Shown piece by piece: positions 44,982 to 54,546 of a stretch of DNA of 64,000 bases (positions within the stretch are counted from its first letter, which is position 1; every line of letters starts with the position of its first letter). The stretch is taken from the NCBI RefSeq assembly GCF_000425585.1, contig NZ_KE384398.1, forward strand, positions 462,416 to 526,415, in the 5' to 3' direction. Below the pieces are notes generated by a model. The model did not search any database and had not been told where the DNA came from. It worked only from the letters and a program-made list of their open reading frames with translations. Position numbers and translations under genes: made by a program. The DNA comes from Terrimonas ferruginea DSM 30193 (GTDB lineage Bacteria; Bacteroidota; Bacteroidia; Chitinophagales; Chitinophagaceae).

Positions 44982-45227
44982 ATGAATGCATTGAAAAAAG
45001 CGCTGGGTGTGCTGTGGCTGATTGCCGGACCGGCGGTGATATTTTTCCTGGTACAGGGCGCTGTTGAACATATCGATCCCAAAGGCACGAAAGACATTAA
45101 CAGCCCGGTGGTATGGATCATCATTATTGCCATATTTACGCCCATTGCGCTGGGGCTGATGATCTTCGGATGGTATGCGCTGCGCGGTGAATACGACCAT
45201 CTGCCGGAAAGCTCATCAGAAATTTAG
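44982..45227 (+). CDS. Small two-helix membrane protein
   Basis: An 81-residue protein with two hydrophobic helices (about 8-26 and 43-66) and a short polar tail (EYDHLPESSSEI). It is encoded 20 bases after the MFS gene, so it is probably co-transcribed and may be an accessory subunit. I think it belongs to a small uncharacterised family found beside MFS carriers in Bacteroidota (DUF6814-like), but I am not certain. Confidence 0.55.
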   Translation: MNALKKALGVLWLIAGPAVIFFLVQGAVEHIDPKGTKDINSPVVWIIIIAIFTPIALGLMIFGWYALRGEYDHLPESSSEI

Positions 45228-45324
45228 TTAAAATTTATAGCGGCACTTGTAAATGTGTTGTTTATGTAATTTTTTTGTAAACCAAACGGCCTATTGGTTG
45301 TTATAAGTTATCTTTACACGGTAT

Positions 45325-45717
45325 ATGCAAACGCACACCTCACCATACACGCTGATCAATAAGGCTTCCAGCATTCTGATGCTGCTGGCACTTATCTGGC
45401 TGACGGTGAGCATTCCGTTTGTATACCGGGCCCAGCAGGAAGCCGGCGCATCCAAATCAATGGTGTCCCTGTCTGGCGGCGAAAGCAACGATGATGCGCC
45501 CGCATCTTCTACTTCCGACAATAATCCTTTCGCCAACACTACCGAGGAAAAACCCTGCGGCGGTGTCAATACATTGACCGAGGAATACCTGCATGCCTTC
45601 CATCAGGATTTCACCCGTCATTTTTCTGAAGTAAATGTTCCCGCCATTCATGCGCATGAAGCTACTTATGAAGCTTTTCATGGTGAACTGTTGTGTCCTC
45701 CTCCCAATCAGGCATAA
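45325..45717 (+). CDS. Single-pass membrane protein of unknown function
   Basis: A 130-residue protein with one N-terminal membrane helix (about 13-35), a Ser/Asp-rich linker and a C-terminal part with several His residues (AFHQDFTRHF, AIHAHEATYEAFHGELLC) and two Cys. The His-rich tail could bind metal, but no family is recognised. TATCTTTA (45309-45316), a 7/8 -7 box, ends 8 bases before the ATG. It precedes the SulP gene by 159 bases. Confidence 0.55.
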   Translation: MQTHTSPYTLINKASSILMLLALIWLTVSIPFVYRAQQEAGASKSMVSLSGGESNDDAPASSTSDNNPFANTTEEKPCGGVNTLTEEYLHAFHQDFTRHFSEVNVPAIHAHEATYEAFHGELLCPPPNQA

Positions 45718-45876
45718 GCTACTGCTGCGCAATCGCGTCAGCTGATCTGATCTGATTTCTTTACTGTTTCCTTACATTTTTTACTACGAACCCGGCTTGT
45801 ACTGACATGACCCGAATGGATCATGCGGCTGGCTGATAAGACAGGTTTTATTCATCACTCGTAAATAGCAACGTTT

Positions 45877-47526
45877 ATGGCTGCACCTCGTGCAAATTAT
45901 TTCAAAAGTTTATCCAGCGATATTCCCTCGTCCATTGTGGTATTCCTGGTAGCCCTTCCCTTGTGTCTGGGTGTGGCACTGGCCTCGAATGCCAGTCCCT
46001 TCAGCGGGCTTATTGCAGGTATCGTGGGAGGTATCGTAGTGGGTTTCGCCAGTAAGTCGCACCTCAGTGTGAGTGGCCCTGCTGCTGGTCTTACCGTTAT
46101 CGTAGCCGCTGCTATCGCAACATTGCAATCGTTCGAAGCATTTCTGCTGGCGGTGGTGCTGGCGGGTGTGTTACAGATCATTCTTGGTTTTCTGAAAGCC
46201 GGTGTTATCGGTGATTATGTACCCAATGGTGTGATCAAAGGCATGCTGGCCGCGATCGGTCTTATCCTGATCCTCAACCAGGTTCCTCACCTGCTCGGTG
46301 ATGATTCCCATTTCGAAACAGACGAAGGCGTGATCCCGGAGAAGGGAAATATCTTTTCCAACTTCATCAATGCTTTCGCACACATTACTCCCGTGGCATT
46401 CCTGATCGGCGGGGTGTGTCTGGCGTTTCATTTTGTGTGGGAAAAAATAGTGGCCAAACAAAAAGGGTTTATCAAAGCTGTACCGGCGCCGCTGCTGGTG
46501 GTATTGATAGCTGTAGGCATCAACTATTATTTCCAGAGTTCACAGCCGGCAAGTGCACTCGTTGGTGATCACCTGGTAAAAATTCCTATCGCCAATTCAC
46601 CAAATGAGTTTCTCTCGTTCTTCAATACACCGGACTGGAGCCGGATTTTCGATTACAATGTATTGACGATCGCGGTAACGCTTGCACTGGTGGCAAGCCT
46701 GGAAAGCCTGTTGAGTATCGAGGCGGTAGACGATCTGGATCCGTATCAGCGTGTAACACCAACCAACCGCGAATTGAAAGCGCAGGGACTTGGCAACCTC
46801 GTATCAGGCCTGATCGGTGGTTTGCCGGTTACCAGTGTGATCGTACGTTCATCGGCCAACGTTAATTCCGGTGCCAAAACAAAAATGTCGGCCATCCTGC
46901 ATGGCGTGTTGTTGCTGGTGAGTGTGGCGTTTCTGCCATTCGTGCTCAACATGATTCCGAAAGCGGCACTGGCGGCGGTATTGATCTTCACCGGTTATAA
47001 ACTGGCAAAACCTTCGCTGTTCAAGTCCTTTTATAAAAAGGGATGGGATCAGTTCCTGCCGTTTGTAATAACGATTATAGCGATCCTGGCAACCGATCTG
47101 CTGAAAGGTGTGATCATTGGTATCGGTGTAGGTTTATTCTTCTCGTTCCGCAGCAATTTCCGTTCGGCTGTATTTGTGGTAAATGACAACAACAAATACC
47201 TGTTCCGTTTGCGTAAAGACGTGTCGTTCCTGAACAAAGCGATCATCAAACGTAAGCTGGAAGAAGTGCCTGAAGGATCATCGGTGATCATTGATGCATC
47301 ACGTGCCGACTTTATCGACCGTGATGTAATTGAAACCATCGAAGATTTCATGATTGCAGCACCGCTGAAGGACATCCATGTCGAGCTAAAAAAAAGCAAT
47401 CTCCGGGATCAGGGATTCAATGAAAAAATAGTTGATCACAAAAACGGAACAAGCGGCGGACCTGTACGCAATCACGATAAATCGGTATCGGTGAAAGCGG
47501 ATGTTCCGGCCCCGTCGAAGAATTAG
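45877..47526 (+). CDS. SulP family anion transporter with STAS domain
   Basis: A 549-residue transporter with about 10-14 membrane helices (about 17-420) and a C-terminal STAS domain (about 430-520; DASRADFIDRDVIETIEDF). Characteristic motifs are VALPLCLGVALASNASPF, SGPAAGLTVIV and ESLLSIEAVDDLDPYQR near helix 8. SulP proteins carry sulfate, bicarbonate or dicarboxylates. The next gene is a beta-carbonic anhydrase, so bicarbonate is the best guess (inference). A repeat-rich 165-bp spacer separates the two. Confidence 0.88.
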   Translation: MAAPRANYFKSLSSDIPSSIVVFLVALPLCLGVALASNASPFSGLIAGIVGGIVVGFASKSHLSVSGPAAGLTVIVAAAIATLQSFEAFLLAVVLAGVLQIILGFLKAGVIGDYVPNGVIKGMLAAIGLILILNQVPHLLGDDSHFETDEGVIPEKGNIFSNFINAFAHITPVAFLIGGVCLAFHFVWEKIVAKQKGFIKAVPAPLLVVLIAVGINYYFQSSQPASALVGDHLVKIPIANSPNEFLSFFNTPDWSRIFDYNVLTIAVTLALVASLESLLSIEAVDDLDPYQRVTPTNRELKAQGLGNLVSGLIGGLPVTSVIVRSSANVNSGAKTKMSAILHGVLLLVSVAFLPFVLNMIPKAALAAVLIFTGYKLAKPSLFKSFYKKGWDQFLPFVITIIAILATDLLKGVIIGIGVGLFFSFRSNFRSAVFVVNDNNKYLFRLRKDVSFLNKAIIKRKLEEVPEGSSVIIDASRADFIDRDVIETIEDFMIAAPLKDIHVELKKSNLRDQGFNEKIVDHKNGTSGGPVRNHDKSVSVKADVPAPSKN

Positions 47527-47691
47527 GTTATAAGTTTTAAGTAATAAGTTATAGGTATTAAGTAATGATGCAATCAGGAAAGTCCATTGACGATTGACTC
47601 CCGAAATTTCGGGATCACCATTCACGATTCACCATTCACTATTGACTATTGACGATTCACTATTGACAACTCACAAAAAAAAGCGCGTTAT
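47527..47691. repeat. Spacer with TAAGTNN and ATTSACN arrays and a palindrome
   Basis: Five TAAGTNN heptamers run from 47531 to 47565, then two ATTGACN units (47586-47599). The palindrome TCCCGAAATTTCGGGA follows (47599-47614), and after it seven more ATTSACN units (47620-47668). The arrays on both sides of the palindrome share the ATTSACN word. The spacer begins at the SulP stop and ends at the carbonic anhydrase start. Confidence 0.75.
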
Positions 47692-48327
47692 ATGAACTCT
47701 TACGAAAAATTGTTACTGAACAACAAAGCATGGGCAAACGAAAAAGTAGAAGACGATCCCGATTTTTTTAAGCGGCTCTCCCAAACGCAGACACCCGAGT
47801 TTCTGTGGATCGGTTGCAGCGACAGCCGTGTACCCGCCAATGAAGTAACCGGCACACAGCCCGGCGAAATCTTCGTTCACCGCAACATCGCCAACCTGGT
47901 GGTGAACACAGACGTTAACCTGCTGAGCGTTCTTTCTTATGCAGTAGGACACCTGAAAGTAAAACATATCATCGTTTGCGGTCACTATGGTTGCGGCGGT
48001 GTGCGTGCTTCCATGACCAAAACAGACTTCCGTCCTGTATTGAATATGTGGCTGCGCAACATTAAAGATGTATACCGTCTGCACCGCGAAGAACTGGATG
48101 CCATCGAAAACATCGATCAGCGTGCCGACCGCCTCACGGAGCTCAACGTAAAAGAGCAGGTGATCAACCTTGCCAAGACCTCTATCATTCAGCGTACATG
48201 GGCCAGCGAGCAACGCCCCCATATTCATGGCTGGGTATACGGTCTGAAAGATGGCGTCATCAACCCCGTTTTTGATATAGCCCCCGGAGCCTCTATCGAT
48301 GCTCTGTATGAATATGAAAACCTCTAA
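47692..48327 (+). CDS. can: Beta-class carbonic anhydrase
   Basis: A 211-residue enzyme that interconverts CO2 and bicarbonate. The zinc ligands Cys42, His98 and Cys101 (CSDSR and HYGCGG) and Asp44 are at the same numbers as in the E. coli enzyme. It probably works with the SulP transporter upstream to supply bicarbonate to carboxylases. A strong terminator follows. It has no signal peptide. Confidence 0.94.
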   Translation: MNSYEKLLLNNKAWANEKVEDDPDFFKRLSQTQTPEFLWIGCSDSRVPANEVTGTQPGEIFVHRNIANLVVNTDVNLLSVLSYAVGHLKVKHIIVCGHYGCGGVRASMTKTDFRPVLNMWLRNIKDVYRLHREELDAIENIDQRADRLTELNVKEQVINLAKTSIIQRTWASEQRPHIHGWVYGLKDGVINPVFDIAPGASIDALYEYENL

Positions 48328-48359
48328 AAGTTGACCAGCAGTTTGTGTGTTTCAACTGT

Positions 48360-48390
48360 GCCGGTGGATCTCTATCTACCGGCTTTTTTT
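48360..48390 (+). terminator. Intrinsic terminator of the carbonic anhydrase gene
   Basis: GCCGGTGGAT (48360-48369) pairs with ATCTACCGGC (48374-48383), with one G-T wobble and a CTCT loop. Seven Ts follow (48384-48390). Confidence 0.85.
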
Positions 48391-48405
48391 ATTTCGTAAA
48401 TAGCG

Positions 48406-48413
48406 TAGGTTTG
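48406..48413 (+). promoter_or_regulatory. -7 box placed for a leaderless gldA transcript
   Basis: TAGGTTTG is an 8/8 match to TAnnTTTG, followed by CAGT and the gldA ATG at 48418. The T-rich run of the previous terminator lies where a -33 element would fall. Confidence 0.55.
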
Positions 48414-48417
48414 CAGT

Positions 48418-49371
48418 ATGTCCATTGAAATAAACAACCTGGTCAAGGATTATGAAGGGCAGAAAGCGGTCAACAACATTTCGTTCCGCGTAGCCAAAGG
48501 TGAAATTGTCGGTTTCCTGGGCCCCAACGGAGCCGGTAAATCCACAACCATGAAGATCCTGACAGGATACATACCGCCCACCGGCGGTCAGGCATTCGTC
48601 TGTGGTATCGACGTCACCACCAACCCGCTGGACGCCAAAAAGAAAATCGGTTACCTCCCCGAATCCAACGCCCTCTACTACGACATGTATGTAAGGGAAT
48701 ACCTGTCTTTCATTGCTGATACGCATCAGTTACCCGAAAGGGCAAAGGCTGTAGAGCGCGCCATCGACGTTGTGGGACTTAACCGCGAAGCACATAAAAA
48801 GATCGGTCAGCTTTCCAAAGGATACAAGCAACGAGTGGGCCTTGCTGCCGCACTCATCCATGACCCCGAGGTACTGATACTGGACGAGCCGACGAGCGGC
48901 CTCGATCCCAACCAGATCATAGAAATACGCGAAGTAATCCGCAGACAGGGACAGGACAAAACAGTCCTCTTCTCCTCCCACATCCTGCAGGAAGTGGAAG
49001 CCATCTGCGACCGCGTGATCATCATCAACCTGGGTACACTGGTAGCCGACGACGCACTCAGCAACCTGCAGCAAAAGCGCGGCGGACAACAAGCCGTGGT
49101 TGTAAAATTCGATACAGCCGTCAACAAACAATTGTTAGAAAATATCGCGGCGGTTACGTCCATAGAAGTACAAACCGGTGCGCAGTATAAATTACTGACA
49201 GCAGATGCAGATAATGTGCGCAAACAAATCCTGAAGGTTGCATTGGAACATAATCTCAACATCGTTTCTTTGCAAAGCGAAGAACATCGCCTGGAAGACA
49301 TATTCCGTTCACTCACGGCAGCGCAACCCGCTGCGCCAACGGAACAACCTTCCGTGAACGAACAACAATAA
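48418..49371 (+). CDS. gldA: Gliding-motility ABC transporter ATP-binding protein GldA
   Basis: A 317-residue ABC ATPase. Walker A is GPNGAGKST (35-43), the signature LSKGYKQRVGL is near 136 and Walker B LILDEPTSGLD near 155. The form LTGYIPPTGG and the C-terminal extension match GldA, the ATPase of the GldA/F/G transporter required for gliding in some Bacteroidota. GldF and GldG are not in the window. It starts a likely operon with eno (14 bases later). Confidence 0.8.
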   Translation: MSIEINNLVKDYEGQKAVNNISFRVAKGEIVGFLGPNGAGKSTTMKILTGYIPPTGGQAFVCGIDVTTNPLDAKKKIGYLPESNALYYDMYVREYLSFIADTHQLPERAKAVERAIDVVGLNREAHKKIGQLSKGYKQRVGLAAALIHDPEVLILDEPTSGLDPNQIIEIREVIRRQGQDKTVLFSSHILQEVEAICDRVIIINLGTLVADDALSNLQQKRGGQQAVVVKFDTAVNKQLLENIAAVTSIEVQTGAQYKLLTADADNVRKQILKVALEHNLNIVSLQSEEHRLEDIFRSLTAAQPAAPTEQPSVNEQQ

Positions 49372-49376
49372 ATTAA

Positions 49377-50675
<1,299 letters not shown>

Positions 50676-50684
50676 CTTATATAA

Positions 50685-50720
50685 AGGCGGCAGTCTTTAA
50701 ACCACTGCCGCCTCTTTTTT
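50685..50720 (+). terminator. Intrinsic terminator of eno
   Basis: AGGCGGCAGT (50685-50694) pairs perfectly with ACTGCCGCCT (50704-50713) around a 9-base loop. Six Ts follow (50715-50720). The next start codon is only 11 bases on. Confidence 0.88.
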
Positions 50721-50731
50721 AAACACCTGGT

Positions 50732-51040
50732 ATGCGTCTGTTTCGTCATATTCCGGCCTGGCTCAGAAATAAATATTTTCTGGCTATTGCCGTTTTTGCC
50801 GTGATCATGCTGTTCCTGGATAAGAACGACTTCTTTACCCAACTGGAACGCCGCAAAGAATTGCATGCCCTGGAAAAAAGCCGCGATTATTTTCAGGAAG
50901 AAATCCGGCAGTTGAACCTCCAACGTTCTGATAATAAACCTTATACCTTAGAGAAGCTCAGCCGGGAAAAATACCTGATGAAGCGCGACAACGAAGATCT
51001 TTTCGTCATCGAAGAGAGCAACGGAGAAAAAAGTAACTAA
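50732..51040 (+). CDS. Septum formation initiator family protein (FtsB/DivIC-like)
   Basis: A 102-residue protein with one membrane helix (about 15-29) and a following coiled coil (about 35-65; LERRKELHALEKSRDYFQEEI), the shape of FtsB/DivIC. The C-terminal YTLEKLSREKYLMKRDNEDLFVI block is typical of Bacteroidota members. It probably acts in the FtsB/L/Q divisome complex. It must be read past, or independently of, the eno terminator. Confidence 0.85.
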   Translation: MRLFRHIPAWLRNKYFLAIAVFAVIMLFLDKNDFFTQLERRKELHALEKSRDYFQEEIRQLNLQRSDNKPYTLEKLSREKYLMKRDNEDLFVIEESNGEKSN

Positions 51041-51126
51041 ATAGCAACACGCACAATAAGGACTGCGCTTTGTCGTTTTAAACCCGGACGAATCACTATT
51101 TCAAAAGGATTTTAACTGGTTTGCCA

Positions 51127-51363
51127 ATGGACAATTTTACTCCTGAGGATCTTTTACTGTATCTCTACAAAGAAGTTTCCCCCCGTCAGCAGGAACAGAT
51201 CGAGCAGGCACTCGAGCGAGACTGGACACTGAATGAAAAGATGAACGTGCTGAAATCTGCCCGCGAACGTCTTTCCAGGATCCACGAATCGCCACGCACC
51301 GAGGTTGTTCTGAATATTCTTCGCTACGCGAATAAGCAAATTTCTGCTGTCAGTACACACTGA
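51127..51363 (+). CDS. Small helical protein, anti-sigma-like
   Basis: A 78-residue cytosolic protein predicted to be helical. The start MDNFTPEDLLLYLYKEVSPRQQEQIEQAL resembles the N-terminus of Bacteroidota anti-sigma-like proteins (compare the duplicated blocks in 36276-37382), but it has no membrane segment. Function unknown. ATG at 51127 is used; a TTG at 51121 would add two residues. It lies between the FtsB/DivIC and nth genes. Confidence 0.55.
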   Translation: MDNFTPEDLLLYLYKEVSPRQQEQIEQALERDWTLNEKMNVLKSARERLSRIHESPRTEVVLNILRYANKQISAVSTH

Positions 51364-51367
51364 CTAA

Positions 51368-51447
51368 TTCAAAAATAAAAAGTCAAAAGTCAAAAAAGGT
51401 TGCGCGATTTTTCATGCACTTTTGAATTTTGAATTTTTACTTTTGAA
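51368..51447. repeat. Paired inverted TYAAAAN arrays
   Basis: Four 7-bp units (TTCAAAA, ATAAAAA, GTCAAAA, GTCAAAA) run from 51368 to 51395. A complementary array (TTTTGAA, TTTTGAA, TTTTTAC, TTTTGAA) runs from 51420 to 51447. By eye 25 of 28 positions can pair across a 24-base spacer. The array starts 4 bases after one stop codon and ends 5 bases before the nth ATG. Confidence 0.8.
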
Positions 51448-51452
51448 TTCTT

Positions 51453-52097
51453 ATGACCCGCAAAGAACGCTATGATTTTGTACTGGATTATTTCCAGGAA
51501 CATGCTCCCGATGCCGAAACAGAACTGGTTTACGACAATCCCTACCAATTGCTCGTGGCAGTCATCCTCTCAGCCCAGTGCACGGACAAACGGGTAAACA
51601 TGACCACGCCCGCTATTTTTCAGCAATACCCTGATATCGACGCACTCAGTCATGCCACGTTCGACGAGTTATTTCCCCTGATCCGCAGCATTTCATATCC
51701 CAACAACAAAACCAAACACCTTATCGGCATGGCCAATATGGTGAAGGATGACTTTGCAGGTGAAATCCCGATGACGGTGGAAGAGCTGATCAAACTACCG
51801 GGCGTGGGCCGTAAAACCGCCAACGTGATCACTTCGGTGATCGACCAGCAGCCCAATATGGCCGTAGACACCCACGTGTTCCGCGTAAGCAAACGCATTG
51901 GCCTGGTAACCCAGAAGGCCACCACCCCGCTGGCCGTTGAAAAAGAACTGATCCGGCATATTCCCAGCGAACTTATCCACAAAGCACATCATTGGCTGAT
52001 CCTTCATGGCCGCTATATCTGCGTGGCCCGCGCCCCTAAATGCCCCGAATGCGGCCTGCAACAGGCCTGCCTCTTTTTCCAGAAATCCTACAATTAA
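51453..52097 (+). CDS. nth: Endonuclease III
   Basis: A 214-residue base-excision repair glycosylase/lyase that removes oxidised pyrimidines. The helix-hairpin-helix LPGVGRKTANVI carries the catalytic Lys, and the Asp is in VDTHVFRV. The [4Fe-4S] cluster motif C-x6-C-x2-C-x5-C is intact (CVARAPKCPECGLQQAC). Length is normal. The start ATG lies directly after the inverted repeat arrays. Confidence 0.95.
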   Translation: MTRKERYDFVLDYFQEHAPDAETELVYDNPYQLLVAVILSAQCTDKRVNMTTPAIFQQYPDIDALSHATFDELFPLIRSISYPNNKTKHLIGMANMVKDDFAGEIPMTVEELIKLPGVGRKTANVITSVIDQQPNMAVDTHVFRVSKRIGLVTQKATTPLAVEKELIRHIPSELIHKAHHWLILHGRYICVARAPKCPECGLQQACLFFQKSYN

Positions 52098-52209
52098 TTT
52101 TCCGTAAAGCCGTTTGTTTATTACATTTAAAACTGATCTTCGCAACCTTCCAATCTCCCCTGAAAACCGCCCCGATCCGCACTCCTCCTTTATTGTAGAA
52201 GTCTAAACT

Positions 52210-53139
52210 ATGCTGATGTTGAAACGCGCTTTTTTACCCGTTATGATCTTCTGCGCCCTGTTGTCAACCAGGAGTGCACATGCCCAATACTATTTCCTGA
52301 ATGACCGCTACTACGGCCAGGACTTTACGTTCGAGCTTGGCGGCTCCGTAGGCGCCATGAATGCTTTTACCGACCTCGGTGGTAACAAAGGCATTGGTAA
52401 AAACTTCGTCAAAGATTTCAATCTCAAAAATACACGCCCGAGTTTTGGCCTCTATGCCCTGGCTACTTACAGGGAAGCCATTGGCGTACGGCTCGAAGGC
52501 ACTTTCGGATCGGTGCAGGCCTATGACAGCATTCTGAAAAAAGATGGCAAAAGCACTTTTGGCCGATACGAACGCAATCTCAGTTTCAGAAGCCGCATCA
52601 CCGACGTGCAACTTTCATTCGAAATACATCCGTTATTCTTCAAAATGTATTCAGAAGACGAAGCACCTTTTTTCTCCCCTTATCTTGTTGCAGGCGTTGG
52701 TTATTTCGCTTTCAACCCGCAGGCCCAGCTCAACGGCAAATGGTATGACCTTCAGCCGTTGCGCACCGAGGGACAGGGCTTTGCGCAATACCCCGACCGC
52801 AAGCCTTATAAACTCAGCCAGATCAATATCCCGGTGGGCGTCGGTCTCCGTTATGAACTGACACCCTCTATTTATACACGCCTGGAAGTGGTACACCGCT
52901 TTCTTTTCACCGACTACCTGGATGACGTAAGCACTACGTATATTGACCCGAATGCTTTTTACCTGAACCTGCCTCCCAATCTTGCTTCCATCGCAGAGCA
53001 GATGCATAACCGCAATCTTCCCGGATCCGGCTACCAAACCGGCGGCCCCGGCGATCAGCGCGGAGATTCCAAAGACAAAGATTCTTATTTCACCATTCAG
53101 TTGAAGTTTGGTTTTGTATTGCGCAACGAACCGCGGTAA
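52210..53139 (+). CDS. DUF6089/PorG-like outer-membrane barrel protein
   Basis: A 309-residue protein with a signal peptide (about 1-25, ending SAHAQ). The opening FELGGSVGAMNAFTDLGGNKG resembles DUF6089 proteins, which include the type IX secretion protein PorG. The rest is beta-barrel-like with membrane strands up to KFGFVLRNEPR. The match is partial, so PorG function is only possible; the T9SS-sorted protease at 134-2668 shows the system should exist in this genome. Confidence 0.65.
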   Translation: MLMLKRAFLPVMIFCALLSTRSAHAQYYFLNDRYYGQDFTFELGGSVGAMNAFTDLGGNKGIGKNFVKDFNLKNTRPSFGLYALATYREAIGVRLEGTFGSVQAYDSILKKDGKSTFGRYERNLSFRSRITDVQLSFEIHPLFFKMYSEDEAPFFSPYLVAGVGYFAFNPQAQLNGKWYDLQPLRTEGQGFAQYPDRKPYKLSQINIPVGVGLRYELTPSIYTRLEVVHRFLFTDYLDDVSTTYIDPNAFYLNLPPNLASIAEQMHNRNLPGSGYQTGGPGDQRGDSKDKDSYFTIQLKFGFVLRNEPR

Positions 53140-53186
53140 GGTAGTAAGTAGGAAGTAAACAGCCGGTTATTGCCAGCGCCAACGAT

Positions 53187-53278
53187 CTTGGTTCGTGTAT
53201 ACACGAACCAAGGCATTCACGATTGACAATTCACGATTGACGATTGACGATTCACCCATTCACCATTCACCATTCACG
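53187..53278. repeat. Hairpin element and ATTSACN array
   Basis: A perfect 26-nt palindrome (half CTTGGTTCGTGTA, 53187-53212) is followed by eight 7-bp ATTSACN units from 53215 to 53278 with one extra C. The last unit ends one base before the stop codon of the minus-strand barrel gene (53279). Confidence 0.8.
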
Positions 53279-54529
53279 TCAATCGTACTTCCTCCCCCTG
53301 CTCTGCAAAAAATCCCTGTACGAAAAACTAAAATTGAGCTGAAAATAATTTTCCTTGATAAGGTTAGCCTGCTGCGTGCCGCGCACACCACCTTCCAGCG
53401 AAACGGAATACAACAAACCTTTGCTTAATATACCTCCCATACCCGCCGTAAAACCATACTCCCTGATCGGTTGATTGCGGATCTGCAGATAAGACTGATT
53501 ATAGAAACCTCCAAGTTGAAAGAAACGGTGCTCTATCTCCTGGTTCCATACATTTTTTTTCCGGGAAAATTCCACGCCGCCTGATAAGCGGCTGCTGCTG
53601 ACCATTTGCCATCCCTGTTTCTTTATCTGCAACGAAGACCAGTCATCATAGGTATAATCCACCAAGTAGGTCGTTTTGCGATTGTGCGTTAACGATATAC
53701 CGGCTGCATAACTTTTCGGCAAACGGAAATTTCCCTGCTCCAGCGTTTTTGCATCCACCAGTGTCGTTGTTCCCTCTGTTACTGTCAATGTCCGTTCCGA
53801 CGGCAAGTTCACTCCGGGAGTATAACGCCCGCCAAGATTGAGTGCCCATTTTTTTCCCAAAGCCGTATAGTATTGCGCACCGGCCTGGAAGCGCGGACGC
53901 CCGAAATATTCCTGCACTTGTGTGCTGACCGACGAGCCCAGCCCCGCATCACTCACGATCTCCGTTTTATTGAACCCGCCGGCTACAATAGCCGATCGTA
54001 AGCCAACCGAAAAATGTTTCCCCAACGACACTGCATTGGTCCAGTAATATTCATTCAGACCACCGTCACCTTCATAACGCGTCTGGTAAGTTGTGTTGTC
54101 GCCTATTATTCCTTTTTCTCCGGTAAATGTATAGTTCACATTACTGAATTGGCTGAAACCGGCACTCGTAGCCCAGAAACCATTTACTTTAACAGCCAGT
54201 GAAAGACGTTTGATCCAGAAATCTTTGTTCTTGCTGTTATCGATACTGACCGGCGTGCCGGAATAGGTAACCGTACGCGCGGCCATAGCCGCATCTATTG
54301 TATAAAAACTGCGTGTAAGTCCTGTTATGGCCGCGGGATTGTTATCAACGAGATAAATAGATGATCGCGTGGCAATTCCCGTACCTGCAAGACCCGCTGT
54401 ACGATTATAACTGCGATGATCGATATCACCGATGCCGTAGATGGAATAGGGACTGTTCATGTTCTGCGCACGCACAATTGCAGTAGCAAAAAAGAACAGG
54501 CATAGTAATAGCGTAACACGTTGCTGCAT
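53279..54529 (-). CDS. Outer-membrane beta-barrel protein (OmpP1/FadL-like)
   Basis: A 416-residue protein with a signal peptide (about 1-21, ending VRAQ) and a beta-barrel pattern over its whole length. The N-terminal NSPYSIYGIGDI and GLAGTGIATR near residues 45-52 resemble the OmpP1/FadL-type barrels of Bacteroidota that carry hydrophobic substrates. It is second in a two-gene operon after the DUF4270 lipoprotein (17-base spacing). Confidence 0.7.
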   Translation of the reverse strand: MQQRVTLLLCLFFFATAIVRAQNMNSPYSIYGIGDIDHRSYNRTAGLAGTGIATRSSIYLVDNNPAAITGLTRSFYTIDAAMAARTVTYSGTPVSIDNSKNKDFWIKRLSLAVKVNGFWATSAGFSQFSNVNYTFTGEKGIIGDNTTYQTRYEGDGGLNEYYWTNAVSLGKHFSVGLRSAIVAGGFNKTEIVSDAGLGSSVSTQVQEYFGRPRFQAGAQYYTALGKKWALNLGGRYTPGVNLPSERTLTVTEGTTTLVDAKTLEQGNFRLPKSYAAGISLTHNRKTTYLVDYTYDDWSSLQIKKQGWQMVSSSRLSGGVEFSRKKNVWNQEIEHRFFQLGGFYNQSYLQIRNQPIREYGFTAGMGGILSKGLLYSVSLEGGVRGTQQANLIKENYFQLNFSFSYRDFLQSRGRKYD

Positions 54530-54546
54530 AAAGAGAGATTTACAGA

